From Basidiobolus meristosporus CBS 931.73 (Eukaryota; Basidiobolomycota; Basidiobolomycetes; Basidiobolales; Basidiobolaceae): DNA of 64,000 bases. A model generated the notes under the pieces. It was given only the letters and a program-made list of their open reading frames with translations, was not told the origin of the DNA and ran no database searches. Location: NCBI GenBank assembly GCA_002104905.1, contig MCFE01000141.1, positions 1 to 64,000 of the forward strand, written 5' to 3'. Below are positions 10,690-20,849 of the stretch, piece after piece; position 1 is the stretch's first letter, and each line of letters starts with the position of its first letter. Made by a program: the position numbers and the translations under genes.

Positions 10690-11290
10690 GCCCTTGTCGT
10701 GAATTGGAATCGGCATTCAAAGCCCACAGCAGGCGAGACAGTCATTTGTGCTGCGTGCGGGAACGTACACTGTGCACGACACTCTTCGATAACATCCAGG
10801 CCGCACGCGATGACCAGTTGCAACGCTTTGCTGCTGGTCCAACACAGGCGGGTCAAGCTTCTACTAGATTTGAGCACCCTTTTACTGGCTGGTAGGCCCT
10901 CCAGAGAATAAATGACCCAATCTATCTTACCGAAGTCGCCACAAATCATCCCCACTTCATATGCCAGGTCAGCTTCACACTCGAGCCGCAGACTCACGCA
11001 GTGTAAAACTTCGCTTAGCGCTACCACCGCCTTCAAGGTCACACTGAAGTCTGGGGCAGCGCAAAGGCTGTTCCGGCATCCTTCGTCATCCACCGCGTCT
11101 TGCTACGGCCTGGCCAATGAGACTGATGATTCCAGTAGGAATGATATGTAGGCGCGCTCGCTTGCCCCGCCCACCGCGCCAGCCTTCAAGCTGATCGAAA
11201 GTACCACTGAACTATATTTAATAAAGCTATAATAAGGTGTTTCTTGATTCTCAATTATCACTGAGCCGCACGATCACCTGACTCTGGATT
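10690..11290 (+). pseudogene. Decayed gene with chitinase-like 3' UTR
   Basis: Between about 10,750 and 11,130 the plus strand reads as one frame broken by a few stop codons, with codon-like composition but no recognisable domain. The segment 11,205-11,288 clearly matches the chitinase 3' UTR (8,560-8,640), including the AATAAAG signal and the end TCACCTGACTCT. This is probably the 3' relic of a third chitinase-type unit. The link of the broken frame itself to the chitinase is inference, and the reverse ORF 10,674-11,093 is considered a shadow. Confidence 0.45.
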
Positions 11291-11478
11291 TCAAAATTCA
11301 CTCCAGAATATTGGGGTATTCGACCTTTCTAAACGACTGTTCAATAATCGATAGATCTTTAGATATATGATGTGTAACATGCCTATCTTTCCCGTAAGCC
11401 AGAAATCTCCCGGAGCCGACCCAAAGTTGGGACGAAAAAAAGGGCTCACTGAGAGATACTTCCTTTGTTGTTTCCGTT

Positions 11479-11997
11479 ATGACCGAGAATTGGATTTTGG
11501 CAGGAAGCGAGCTTGAGATTGCGTTCACCAAGGAGGGCTGTAACTCTTGGTCCAAATTTTCTTGCAAAAATATACGGCTACCGAGTGAGTCTGAGTCAGG
11601 AAAAGAGGGGAAACTCGTCAGTGTTGTAAAGAACGGAGAGAAATACCACGCCTTTGATGCGGTAAATATTCCCTGACTCGTCATATTTTGGAAGCCTCCT
11701 ACTCAATAGTGTTGTTAACTGCTGTAGGTTTGCCCACATCGGGGAGCAATGTTAGGCAAGGGCCATATCAATGACATTGAGGATATGGGAATCACTTGGG
11801 GGCAAGCTATTGTTTGTCCGGTACATCATTGGTAACGGAACAACTTGGTTGTTATAACTCAAACTCAACAGCTAACTGAGAAGTATAGGTGGTTCGACCT
11901 GAGTAATGGACAATGTGACCGTGGCCCGCATAAAATCTCCATTTACCCTACCAAAGTCGAAGATGGGAATGTGTTCGTCTCCACCACTCCCATGTAG
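11479..11997 (+). CDS. Small Rieske [2Fe-2S] protein
   Basis: Three exons, 11479-11661, 11728-11831 and 11889-11997, encode 131 residues. The cluster-binding signature is complete: Cys63-Pro-His65 and Cys91-Pro-Val-His94. The gap between the two boxes is 25 residues, a little longer than in bacterial Rieske ferredoxins. The rest of the protein is one soluble Rieske domain without signal peptide or membrane anchor and without an oxygenase domain, so a ferredoxin-like electron carrier or a NirD-like small subunit is the natural reading. Partner unknown. Introns of 66 and 57 bp have GT..TAG ends. The second box spans an exon junction, which is why single-frame ORFs miss it. The 128-codon antisense ORF here is a shadow. 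Confidence 0.85.
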
Positions 11998-13103
11998 GAA
12001 GCAAGCACTTCACCGATACGGATTAGTTACCAGCAAGAGCATGAGACATCACCCTTCAAACGCACTTCGCATTTCTCAATAAACCATAAGTGTTAGATAT
12101 ACTCCATACCACCTGTCACGTGTCAAATTGCTCTGGGATCGCTGAGCCATACTAGACAGCATGCGCCAACATCCAATGCAGTCGTACTAGATGGGTAAAG
12201 ATATGGGACTTGATCATTCCAGCACAGATATCAAATTGCCTTCCCCAATCTGCCACTTATTTATCGACCCTCACTGCAATGGGTTGGCCAACGGAGCGTC
12301 GCAGTGCGGATTGTTGCCCAGCAAAAACCATTTCCCGAGCATGACAAGGTTGCACAGAGAATGAGGCATGCCACGCCAGTAGGACGATTCCCAGTCAAGC
12401 CAGAGCACGTACAATGCATCACCGTCATCTTCACCATCGCCTCCTGGATCATTTTCCAAGGCTCCGATTGACTACACGTTGGTTTCAGGTGTGCATGTTT
12501 TAGCACCCTTCCCAAGAATGGCTGCATCGGGTCACATTGGATATATTCTAAATCCGTTAACGCTCTGAAGAATCCGTGTACCTCGAAATCATGCACCCTG
12601 TTTTCCTCAGAGCAATCCCCCTAAACCCCGATGGGTGCAAATGGTGGAAGTTGGATGGTCCCGTTAGTAACAATCTGCAGATCCGCAAATAGGGAACGTT
12701 AGACCCTCACGTCACTCGCCCAGCGCAATAAATCCGGCGCCAATGACTGACCATTCGCCCTCCTATCACGGTGGGTGATGGATTTGTAGGGCGCTTTCTG
12801 GCCATTCAGCCGAAGAAAACAATGCATTGCTGCATCAGGCGTCGCTCCATAAATTGAGGCCGGCTGATCATGAAGCTAGGTCGGCATCCATGCGGGCAAT
12901 CTTACACGCTACGATGGATTGGACTGCGAAGGAATTGGGTCAGCCACGGATCATCTCCGCCGATATTGGCAATCAGCATGCCTCCCAGTAATGCTCCTTT
13001 TGAATGTCACTGGCAGACACTGCAATCGAGGAAACCGTTCGATTGGAAATTAAAATAACCTCCTTTATTATTATTAAATTATTCCTACTTCAGATATGCT
13101 TGT
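11998..13103. other. Intergenic, one weak reverse ORF
   Basis: No recognisable gene. The reverse strand at 12,271-12,459 has a 62-codon stretch with protein-like composition (acidic start, several Trp and Cys), possibly a last exon ending at 12,271. I found no upstream exon that joins in frame with a normal intron, so I leave it unassigned. Confidence 0.4.
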
Positions 13104-13841
13104 TTAATAGAATGTTAAGAAACCAACAATGGGCAAGAGAGTCCACAGGGCGTTGGATGCAGCCAATCCGTTACCATCGTTCTTGGTTGAGGAGATGGTG
13201 CTCAGAGGCTCGGAGGCGGGCTTCGAAACGGAAGCGCCAACTGCCGATGGAGTGATGATGGCCTGAGAGGGCGATGCCAAAGTAGCCTGGGAAGTCTTCA
13301 GAGAGGAGGAAGAAGCCTGAACGGAGGTGCTGACCGAGCTTGCTGAATGTTGAGCGGAAGTGGTGGTGGTAATGTTCGCAAAGGAGATAGGAACACTAGC
13401 AGTTGGGCTAGCCAACTGGCCAGTTCCGACAGTAGATGGCGATGGCTGGGTGCTATCAGAGTTGGTAATGGTAAAGCGGGTGGACCAGAAAAGAGTGGGC
13501 TCCTCGGGGTTGGTTGCGTTGGGCGCGGTAAAACGAAGGAAGTAAATCTTACCGTATGGTGTGACATCGGGGACAACGTACTCAAGAGAGGTGGTTGTGC
13601 CAGCAACATTGCTAGCAATCACTGCTAGTTTGGTTTGCTTCATGTCGGACCCAGTGTAGAGAGCCACTTCGAATGGCTCGATCTTACTGAGAGGAGGCTG
13701 CTGCTCATTGTCACTCCAAGAGATGGTTACTTTACTGCCGACCTTCCAGACAGTGTCACCAACAGGAGTAGAAGGGTATATTCCAGCATGGGCGACACCA
13801 GTGAGGCCCATGAGCAAAGCAGATAGCAAGGAGAACTTCAT
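13104..13841 (-). CDS. KRE9/KNH-domain Ser/Thr-rich GPI-anchored wall protein
   Basis: 245 residues. An N-terminal signal peptide of about 19 residues ends before Gly-Ile-Tyr-Pro. A KRE9/KNH N-terminal-type beta-sandwich domain spans about 20-135, with the hallmark YP..P..VWKVG start and YFLRFTAP near its end. A Ser/Thr-rich, O-glycosylation-prone stalk spans about 135-225, followed by a C-terminal hydrophobic tail after small residues, typical of a GPI-attachment signal. Such proteins sit at the plasma membrane or wall and are linked with beta-glucan assembly in yeast; the role of individual members is mostly unknown. A TATA box (13891-13898) lies about 50 bp upstream. It is a paralogue of the gene at 18800-19681, which has the opposite orientation. 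No introns. Confidence 0.88.
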   Translation of the reverse strand: MKFSLLSALLMGLTGVAHAGIYPSTPVGDTVWKVGSKVTISWSDNEQQPPLSKIEPFEVALYTGSDMKQTKLAVIASNVAGTTTSLEYVVPDVTPYGKIYFLRFTAPNATNPEEPTLFWSTRFTITNSDSTQPSPSTVGTGQLASPTASVPISFANITTTTSAQHSASSVSTSVQASSSSLKTSQATLASPSQAIITPSAVGASVSKPASEPLSTISSTKNDGNGLAASNALWTLLPIVGFLTFY

Positions 13842-13890
13842 GGCTAGCGAGAAGGGATGGATGTTTCTTCGATGGAGCCCTCATCGCGAG

Positions 13891-13898
13891 TATTTATA
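13891..13898 (-). promoter_or_regulatory. TATA box of the KRE9/KNH-like gene
   Basis: TATAAATA on the minus strand, about 50 bp upstream of the ATG at 13841. Confidence 0.6.
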
Positions 13899-13899
13899 G

Positions 13900-15850
13900 G
13901 GAGGCCAACCGGATCCACCGTTCATCCAGGAATTTCTCGTCATTTTCAACAGTTCCACAAAATTCATTTGCAAATTGCTGTATAAACGTGCTTAAAATAC
14001 CTCTGGCTGCTAATAGAGATCATTAGCCCAATGCCAATGAGGATTTGGATGGAGGCCAGCGCTAAAATGAATTGATGTCCAGAGAAAAAGGGAAAATGGT
14101 AGCCAACAATCGTTACACGGGAGGTGCATTACATATATTTTCGAAACCATATTTATTTCAGGATTTAGAGCAACTCCCAGCGCGATGATTGGATCCGCCC
14201 ATGTAGGTTGGTAACTGATGCTACATTCAATTCACACCGTTACCAAAGCAGTGTCGGTCATGCACCGTTTGGAGCCTCCTCGATCGTCCAGACCTTCGCC
14301 AGGAGTAGACTTGGTAAGCTTGACTGTAGGCGCGACTGGGATCGTTGCGTAATAGACCTCCATTCAGGTCGGCAGCCGATTGTTCAGTGGGAATGGGATA
14401 TATAGGGCAGGGTGGTGGGCGTCGGACAGGTTCTTGGGCGGGTTTGGCTGGATACTCAATGAGCTAATCTAGAGGAGGGTCAACGTAATTGTGTGCCAAC
14501 CTGTTTCCTTAATCCAAATTCAGGGATACATAGGGCCAGGATACTTAAACCCTCAGGGATCCAATCTCCCATGGCGCTAGTGAATGGATAGCCCGCAGCC
14601 ACCCTCCAGATTGTTGGTACAGGAGTGATGATGTTGTGGGATGCGCGCCAGATCATTGTTGGCGCATTAAATGATGACAGGAGCTTAGATGCCTTGATGT
14701 AATGCTCCGTTGGAGTGCGATGTGGATAACGACTGTATGCAAGGGAGATGAAAACCTCAATCTACTGATGCCGATTAGGGAATCCAATGACGCAGGCCGG
14801 CCATGAATTTGGCCTCATCATGCCTGCGCAATACCTAATGCATCGTTGCGGCGGGCGGCGTAGATGCCTACGCACCTGGATGGGTATTTGGGGAGTCGCT
14901 CCCACCTATGATGACAGTGAAGCCCAACCCTGCTAGCCATCCGCCTTGCCCATAGACGCGTTGCCGCAAGCTTCCTCGTCAGCCTTAAGCAGCAATTCTG
15001 GGTGTATATCCTAAAAACTGGCTATATCGAGGGAGCATGCATTTGCTGATCCGTGTTGCCTAGATTGATGGAAGATGGAGCACTAATACCTGCGTATCAC
15101 CTGAATTTCGGAGTTCAATCTTGCCTCGATATTCAAGATCTTCAGCTGTTATTGCTACTTGATTCACATTTAAGGCTCCTTTATTGGTGCCTATTTGTCA
15201 TATATAAGCCGAGCCAATCATCCGTATTGCACTACATTTCCAGCATACGAACACTACACAAAGCCACTTTACCCATATCTGCGTTGAACCTGTATTCAGC
15301 CGGTATAGAAGCTCGGCATACGGCTCTGAGCCTTCAGTTGATCAACGGGTTGAGGGTGTTGCTGCTATGCGTTGAGCCTTCGATATGGAGGCGGTGGTTA
15401 CCAGTGCGCCCACGCCGGCCAATCCAAGCTGCGCTGGAATGCATTAAATGATTGGCCAATATGAATAGTAACAAAGACACTTGCGGGTGGTAGCACAGCT
15501 CGAACTGTCGAGGGAACAACAGCATGGGACACATGCAATGGGCTGATACTTCTAACCCCTCTCGTCCGGATAAGAGCCGGTACACATTACCACTCGAGAG
15601 ATCTGCCTGACGTACTATCACTCACAATGGGGAAAAGGGTGCACAATCTCAACCATATCATGCTGCGTACGTACAGAAATCAGCAATTGCTTGAAGATCC
15701 CGATAGCGATTGGCTCTCTTTCCTACTTATATGAAGTATTCAGTATCTCCACATGAGGATGTGCAAAAACGAAACTGGATATCCATCGTATTCACTAGAG
15801 CGCGTCTTTACATCACCAGACATCTGCTTGCCCTCACCGAGCTGTCAGAC
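13900..15850. other. Long intergenic stretch
   Basis: No gene recognised. A promoter-like pair (TATATAAG at about 15,200-15,207 followed by a CCAAT) stands alone: the first downstream ATG (about 15,368) is followed at once by a stop. Scattered ORFs such as 15,053-15,451 have no family resemblance. Confidence 0.45.
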
Positions 15851-16095
15851 GATGGGAAGGGTTAGGGTTGGCAATTTGCAGTTGGAGATTTTCGAAATGC
15901 CCCAATCCCAACCAGCATTGGTTGATTTTCATCCATCAGTCATGTGACTCCCCGCAACCATTGAAAAAGGGGCATTTTTCTGCCGGGATCAGTATTTTAT
16001 TGCGGAGGGACACAACTTGGCTTCGTGGTTGCCTTTTAATATTCTTATGTATTTTCCACATTGCTCTATTGAGAGAGAAGCGAGCGTTAACCGAT

Positions 16096-17193
16096 ATGTT
16101 AACTTCCATTGATTGCGTGAAGAATTTCGCTCAAATTAGATCCTTCTTCCAGATAACCAGCAGGAATTTATACTACCGGAGGCTGTTCAACCCCCAGTCG
16201 AGGTTTCTAACGAGGAGTGCTTTTCTCAGAAATTCCTTCGAAACAGAGCTCACCGAGCCCACAACCAACAGTGCAACAAAAAAGTCAGCTCTTCCAGAAA
16301 AAGGGACGAAAAGGGCTGTGGAAAAGAAAGGAGGTGTTTGGAGCAAAGAGGAGACTAGACTGCTATTAGAGCTTGTTGAGAAACATGACCACAACTGGGT
16401 TTCGATCGCTGCGCAAATACCAGGCCGAACCCATACCCAATGTGCCGCGCATTATACTCAGAAGTGCAATCCCTCTTTCAAAAAGGGCCGTTGGACTGTG
16501 GAGGAGGTGGAGAAGTTAACCGAGTTGGTAAAGCTTTACGGGCCGAAATGGACGCTGTTCAGCAAGATTCTCAATCGGTATCCGGCGCAAATCCGTTCCA
16601 GATGGATCAAATGCGACTCGCCGAACACCAAAATACGTAAATGGAGCGTCAAGGAGAAGAACCGGCTGAATACGTTGGTCAACATACATGGCGAGGACTG
16701 GGAAACCTTGCACAAAGAGTTTCCCAATTACCACAAGCCCCAGATTCGGAGAATATGGAGAGAGGAGCTAACGCCCGAGTTAAAGAGAGGCCCATGGACA
16801 ATCGACGAAGATCTGACCCTGCGGGAGCGGTTTCACAACACGCCCAATCGCTGGGCAGAGATTGCGAAAGGCATCCCTGGGCGAAATCCAGCCCAGTGCC
16901 GAACCCGTTGGAAGCTTGCGTTAGATCCCAACATTAACTTTGAGCCCTGGACTGCAGAGGAGTTAGATACTCTTCTGGAGCAGATCGCCATAAATGGTCG
17001 ATGCTGGGAAGTCATCTCTCGCAGCATACCAGGACGAAGCCCACAACAATGCCGCCAGCGAGCAAAGATGGTTAGCAACAGAGGGTTGGGTGCTCTTATT
17101 GTCGCCAACTCGATGGGACGCTATGTACATTATGGCTGGTCGGATAGTGCTGAGTTTGAGCGGTGCTTTGCAGGTAAATCATTGGATTCCTAG
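16096..17193 (+). CDS. Five-repeat Myb/SANT DNA-binding protein
   Basis: 365 residues from ATG 16096; the frame is open further upstream, but that part reads like leader sequence. Five consecutive Myb/SANT repeats lie at about residues 80-124, 131-173, 182-226, 232-275 and 283-326. They carry spaced Trp, IPGR turns and QC..R recognition-helix motifs; repeats 1, 4 and 5 are canonical and 2-3 are diverged. The layout recalls SNAPC4/Bas1-like multi-Myb proteins, but no other domain is present. Residues 1-50 have many Arg and hydrophobic residues and almost no acidic ones, resembling a mitochondrial presequence. The C-terminus is short. No introns. The likely role is sequence-specific DNA binding; compartment and targets are unknown. 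Confidence 0.85.
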   Translation: MLTSIDCVKNFAQIRSFFQITSRNLYYRRLFNPQSRFLTRSAFLRNSFETELTEPTTNSATKKSALPEKGTKRAVEKKGGVWSKEETRLLLELVEKHDHNWVSIAAQIPGRTHTQCAAHYTQKCNPSFKKGRWTVEEVEKLTELVKLYGPKWTLFSKILNRYPAQIRSRWIKCDSPNTKIRKWSVKEKNRLNTLVNIHGEDWETLHKEFPNYHKPQIRRIWREELTPELKRGPWTIDEDLTLRERFHNTPNRWAEIAKGIPGRNPAQCRTRWKLALDPNINFEPWTAEELDTLLEQIAINGRCWEVISRSIPGRSPQQCRQRAKMVSNRGLGALIVANSMGRYVHYGWSDSAEFERCFAGKSLDS

Positions 17194-18730
17194 CAACAAC
17201 CACGATGGAGAGATTGTTCGCACAAACCTGCTGAATATGCCAAGCTCATCCATACTCTTACATACCCATTCTTAACACTTTCATATGAAACGACCAGCAT
17301 ACATAAGCATTAGACTTTTATCGTTATTAAAGAGATTACCATGTACCAAAGCATATCACGACAGCCACGTGCGGTTTGCCAATGGACCTATTGACTGTTT
17401 GTCTGTGTTGGGTTTGTCTGGGTGTGTTGGAAGTGGATACGGTGGGAGCTTATATCTGGTGGAATAGGAGTAAGCGTGTACGCGTCTTTGCTCTGTAGAA
17501 AACCAGCGTTGGGTGGCTTCGTGGTGCTAATCAAGGAGGGCAGTCGCGCCAACGGGATTGAATACAGTTGCCATATTGGGATCCACAGAAACCATTGAAT
17601 GTGTATGTAAATGGGAAGATGATCCAACTGGAGCCTTGTGGTTAGCAAGCACGTTAACCTGACTAAATCAAGTCCAACTCCACAACCTTACATAACCTTA
17701 GGCCTGTGGTTTTGGTGGGAAATGGAAGGTCGTGACACTGAAAAGCATCTGGGAAATCCCATTTTTGAGTGATTATGCGGAATTCGCACTTGAAGATAGA
17801 GGGATGCCTCCCCATAACACGCGTGTCTATATTTAGGTTTATTGTGTCCATAAAAGCTGGGTTGTTGGGATGCTTTGAAGCGGCGCAGGTAGCAGTGGAT
17901 TGGGAACGGCCACTGTGCTGAGGTATCAGGCCAAAAACATCCACCTATTCCACGAGCATAAGCAGCCGGCTCGAATTAGGCGTGAGGTGCCTGTGCCGTC
18001 TGTATATGTAAACACTTGCTCTTCGTAAGGGACTGTAGATGATACAGCTCCCACTATGTCCGGCGCGTCGGCTTGGCTTGGCGCCGGTTGGATAGGTAGG
18101 TCTGGAAGGGATAAGCTGCATTATCTTCGCTTCTCGCAGACTACTCATAAGCAACGCCAGTGGTAGCAGATACAGCGCCAACTCGATGAATGCTGGAGTT
18201 ATTTTTAGATTCGCATCAGCTGTGCGCTGCATAAAGATGGCTATAAGCTTTTCGTAATTCAATTTAACTACGCCCAGCAAAAATGGCAGCAATGACAAAT
18301 TTGTGCCCAATATGGATGAGCGTCGCGTCATGGTCTTCGATCTTCTCGTTATGGGTGGCCCAGAGTAGGGTAGCCTGCCAATGGTGGCCACCAGCTAGGT
18401 ACTAGGTCTTTGGCAGTGCAGGGCACAGCCTTCCTAGATGGCGATATGCTATGCCATCATGTCCTAAAACAACCTTCGTGATTGCTTCTAACATTTAAGC
18501 TTGCTCTATATTCCGCACTCGTAGGTCATGATACCAATCTCAGAAGATTCTGCTTGTGGGTAGCACATCCTTCTGCTGTGATTGGCGTGCTTTGGTTGCT
18601 ACTATAGGTAGTGGAATATATGAGTTTGAATTGCATAGAAATTCGGAAATTGCTCTCAGCAATTCACCCAGTATAGTTAGCCTCCGTTTGGTTCGTCATT
18701 TCCCAAGCAACATTCTTCTTCTTCGGACCT
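17194..18730. other. Intergenic with a stop-split reverse reading frame
   Basis: On the minus strand one frame runs from 18,391 to 17,663 interrupted only by a single TAG at 17,945-17,947, about 240 codons together. I recognise no domain, and the N-terminal half is Arg/Leu-rich and low in coding character. It could be a decayed gene or chance. Nothing else is seen. Confidence 0.4.
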
Positions 18731-18739
18731 ATATATAAA
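18731..18739 (+). promoter_or_regulatory. TATA box of the second KRE9/KNH-like gene
   Basis: ATATATAAA about 65 bp before the ATG at 18800, followed by a C-rich leader. Confidence 0.6.
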
Positions 18740-18799
18740 CCCGCCAACCCGGTGTTCTTCGCAACCATTCGTCCCTAAAGCCCCGTTCGTTCTCACATC

Positions 18800-19681
18800 A
18801 TGAAAGCCTCCCTTTTCCTTCTCTCGACCGTTCTAAGTGCCATCGGCATCATCGATGCCGCCATCTACCCGGTTAACCCTACCGGAGAGACTGTATGGAA
18901 GGTTGGCACCTCAGTTCAGATCGAATGGAAAGACAATGATGCTCCTCCCAGTCTCGCTACCTTGAAGCCGTTTACCGTGGATCTCTACACTGGCCTGGAC
19001 ATGACACAGCTCAAGCTAGCCAACATAGCAACTAATATCACCTCGAAAACCACCTCGTTACAGTACACCGTCCCTGATGTCGCTCCTTACGGAAAGCTCT
19101 ACTTCTTGCGGTTCACTGCTCCTAATCCTAAAGACTCTCAGAGCCCGTACTACTACTGGACTACCCGATTCACCATCACCGACGGTGACAGCACTGTTCC
19201 ATCACCATCCACTGCTGGGACCGGAAGTTTAGTATCCCCTACAGCATCCTCCGATCCCGTTTCTCAAAGTTCTACAATGACTACTGAAAGCGGAAGTAAG
19301 TCGTTAAGCACCTCTACCCACTTCAGTTCATCCAGCGCCAACACCATTGAAACTCCCAGTTCGAGCACTGTCTCCACGGAGAAGCCAGCAGCCAGCAGCA
19401 CAAGCTCGATGGAAAGCTCCACTACTGTATCATCCACTTGGTCTACTGATCTTCATACACTGTCGTCTGTTTCCTCCACGACTGCCGATGCAGCTACATC
19501 TTCTGTAACCGTGCAGCCCTCAGTAACCGGCCAACCTTCCGCAACCAACCAGCCCGAATCTTCAGCCACGGTATCCCCTTCCTCGACTCCAACTGCTACA
19601 CCCAATGGGGGAACCTCCATTGTGTTCGTGGCCTCAACCTGGTCGGTGGTTTTGGGTGTCATTTCATACTTCCTAATCTGA
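18800..19681 (+). CDS. KRE9/KNH-domain Ser/Thr-rich GPI-anchored wall protein (paralogue)
   Basis: 293 residues. A signal peptide of about 20 residues ends before Ala-Ile-Tyr-Pro. The KRE9/KNH-type domain (about 21-135) matches the protein at 13104-13841 almost position by position (VWKVG, YTG.DM, VPDV.PYGK.YFLRFTAP, TRFTIT). A longer Ser/Thr-rich stalk spans about 136-265, with short Val-Thr/Gln-Pro-Ser repeats near its end, followed by a hydrophobic C-terminal GPI signal. It differs from its paralogue mainly in stalk length, which would set the distance of the domain from the membrane. Intronless, with a strong TATA box. A cell-wall or surface function is inferred from the family. Confidence 0.88.
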   Translation: MKASLFLLSTVLSAIGIIDAAIYPVNPTGETVWKVGTSVQIEWKDNDAPPSLATLKPFTVDLYTGLDMTQLKLANIATNITSKTTSLQYTVPDVAPYGKLYFLRFTAPNPKDSQSPYYYWTTRFTITDGDSTVPSPSTAGTGSLVSPTASSDPVSQSSTMTTESGSKSLSTSTHFSSSSANTIETPSSSTVSTEKPAASSTSSMESSTTVSSTWSTDLHTLSSVSSTTADAATSSVTVQPSVTGQPSATNQPESSATVSPSSTPTATPNGGTSIVFVASTWSVVLGVISYFLI

Positions 19682-20432
19682 TTGCATGTCTAAATGTACC
19701 GCCCCCACACCTTTACTGTATTACATGAAATTTAATAAGCATTCAGTCATTGATGCTTCCTTAATATTCGACCAAATAAATCCTAAGGTTCAAATAGACT
19801 GGCGTAGCGGTATTTTCCAAAGGATACGCCAGCCTTCGTCGAGGCGCGGGGATGTCACGAATCACGCGGGTAGCATACGCTAAACAATGAGCCGTCTTAT
19901 CATCAGCTCAGAGGGATCGTGATGCACTATATCTATAACTGCTGATATTCGGTCAGGTGTTTTCGCAAGCTGTCACCAGTCTACAGCGCACTGAGATGAG
20001 GGAGGGGATATCACACAACAATAGTCATGGCGCTCACCCAAGTTATGTAGCCCTCTGGAGCCAGCTTTCCTGGCCCTGCTCCGTGACCTAAGAACCGAAT
20101 CAAGTTGAAATGTATCAAGCCTGGAATACTTCAATAGTATGGCGAGAAACGTTGCGGTTCCACTTGGACTGCTACTTAGAGGAATGATCCACGGTGACTG
20201 TCTTGCCTGTAGAGATAAGTTACTGCACGCAGGCCAATCTACTCTAGAGTTACAGCAGATGGAGTATTCGTCATACACCAGTAACGACTACTGTAGCAGT
20301 ACCAGGTCAGCGAAAAGAGCAGCAACCGACAACTTTCGAAGGTTGGGATGATTTATTCAGAACATATATAGAATAGTTTATATTACAAATATAACTTAGT
20401 ATAAAGACTAGGCCGGGGTCGGTTTCGGTTGG
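19682..20432. other. Intergenic between convergent genes
   Basis: 3' regions of the KRE9/KNH-like and Rtc3-like genes. AATAAA-type signals occur shortly after 19,740. No gene seen. Confidence 0.5.
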
Positions 20433-20762
20433 TTACTCCACAGCTCCTTGAGGACGCTCCATCTCTTCTCTCTGTGGGTGCGAGAAACCTTTCACGGCGC
20501 CGTGGTTCAAAATGTACTCAACGACCTGGGAATCTTGCGAGGTCCCGAAGACCTTTTCAAGCTCGCCCTTGCTAGGGGCAATTACAACGCCGGTGCTTCC
20601 GCCCGTGCGGTTCGAATAGATGTTGTAGGCCTGGATGACATCATTGACGGGCACCGACTTGTCGTCTTTCCATTCGTCGTAGATGTCGGAGTGAACGTAG
20701 ACAAAAAACTCCTTCTCGGACTTGGATTGATCTTGATAGACAACTTTCTGCGTAGCGACCAT
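20433..20762 (-). CDS. Rtc3-like single SBDS-domain protein
   Basis: 109 residues, the same size as yeast Rtc3/YHR087W (about 111). It consists of only the N-terminal SBDS (Shwachman-Bodian-Diamond) fold: a KVVYQDQS-type first strand, a FFVYVHSD strand, a Pro-Val-Asn-Asp-Val helix start, a GG.TGV..APSKGELE segment, and a C-terminal helix with the IL..G pattern. Yeast Rtc3 is a stress-induced protein implicated in RNA metabolism and telomere-capping genetics; it lacks the domains by which SBDS/Sdo1 releases eIF6. Start chosen at 20762 with a TATATAAA-type TATA (about 20,832-20,840) some 70 bp upstream. No intron. The identification rests on fold pattern and size; the precise role is unknown. 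Confidence 0.8.
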   Translation of the reverse strand: MVATQKVVYQDQSKSEKEFFVYVHSDIYDEWKDDKSVPVNDVIQAYNIYSNRTGGSTGVVIAPSKGELEKVFGTSQDSQVVEYILNHGAVKGFSHPQREEMERPQGAVE

Positions 20763-20849
20763 GGCGGGAGTGTGTTCGTGTTAGCGGATAGGATGGTGTT
20801 TGGTGAACTGGTTACCTCACCCATTCGCCAAGTTTATATATTCTGGCGA

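Noticed and set aside
10674-11093. 139-codon reverse ORF behind copy C
   Set aside because: No family resemblance, and the plus strand of the same stretch is coding-like and tied to the chitinase 3' UTR.
11298-11684. 128-codon reverse ORF opposite the Rieske gene
   Set aside because: Antisense shadow; the plus strand gives a complete Rieske signature with proper introns.
12261-12596. 111-codon reverse ORF
   Set aside because: Switches to a better-looking frame at 12,459 without a usable intron; not accepted as a gene.
15199-15451. Promoter-like TATA/CCAAT followed by a 132-codon ORF frame
   Set aside because: The ORF starts before the TATA box and the first ATG after it terminates at once.
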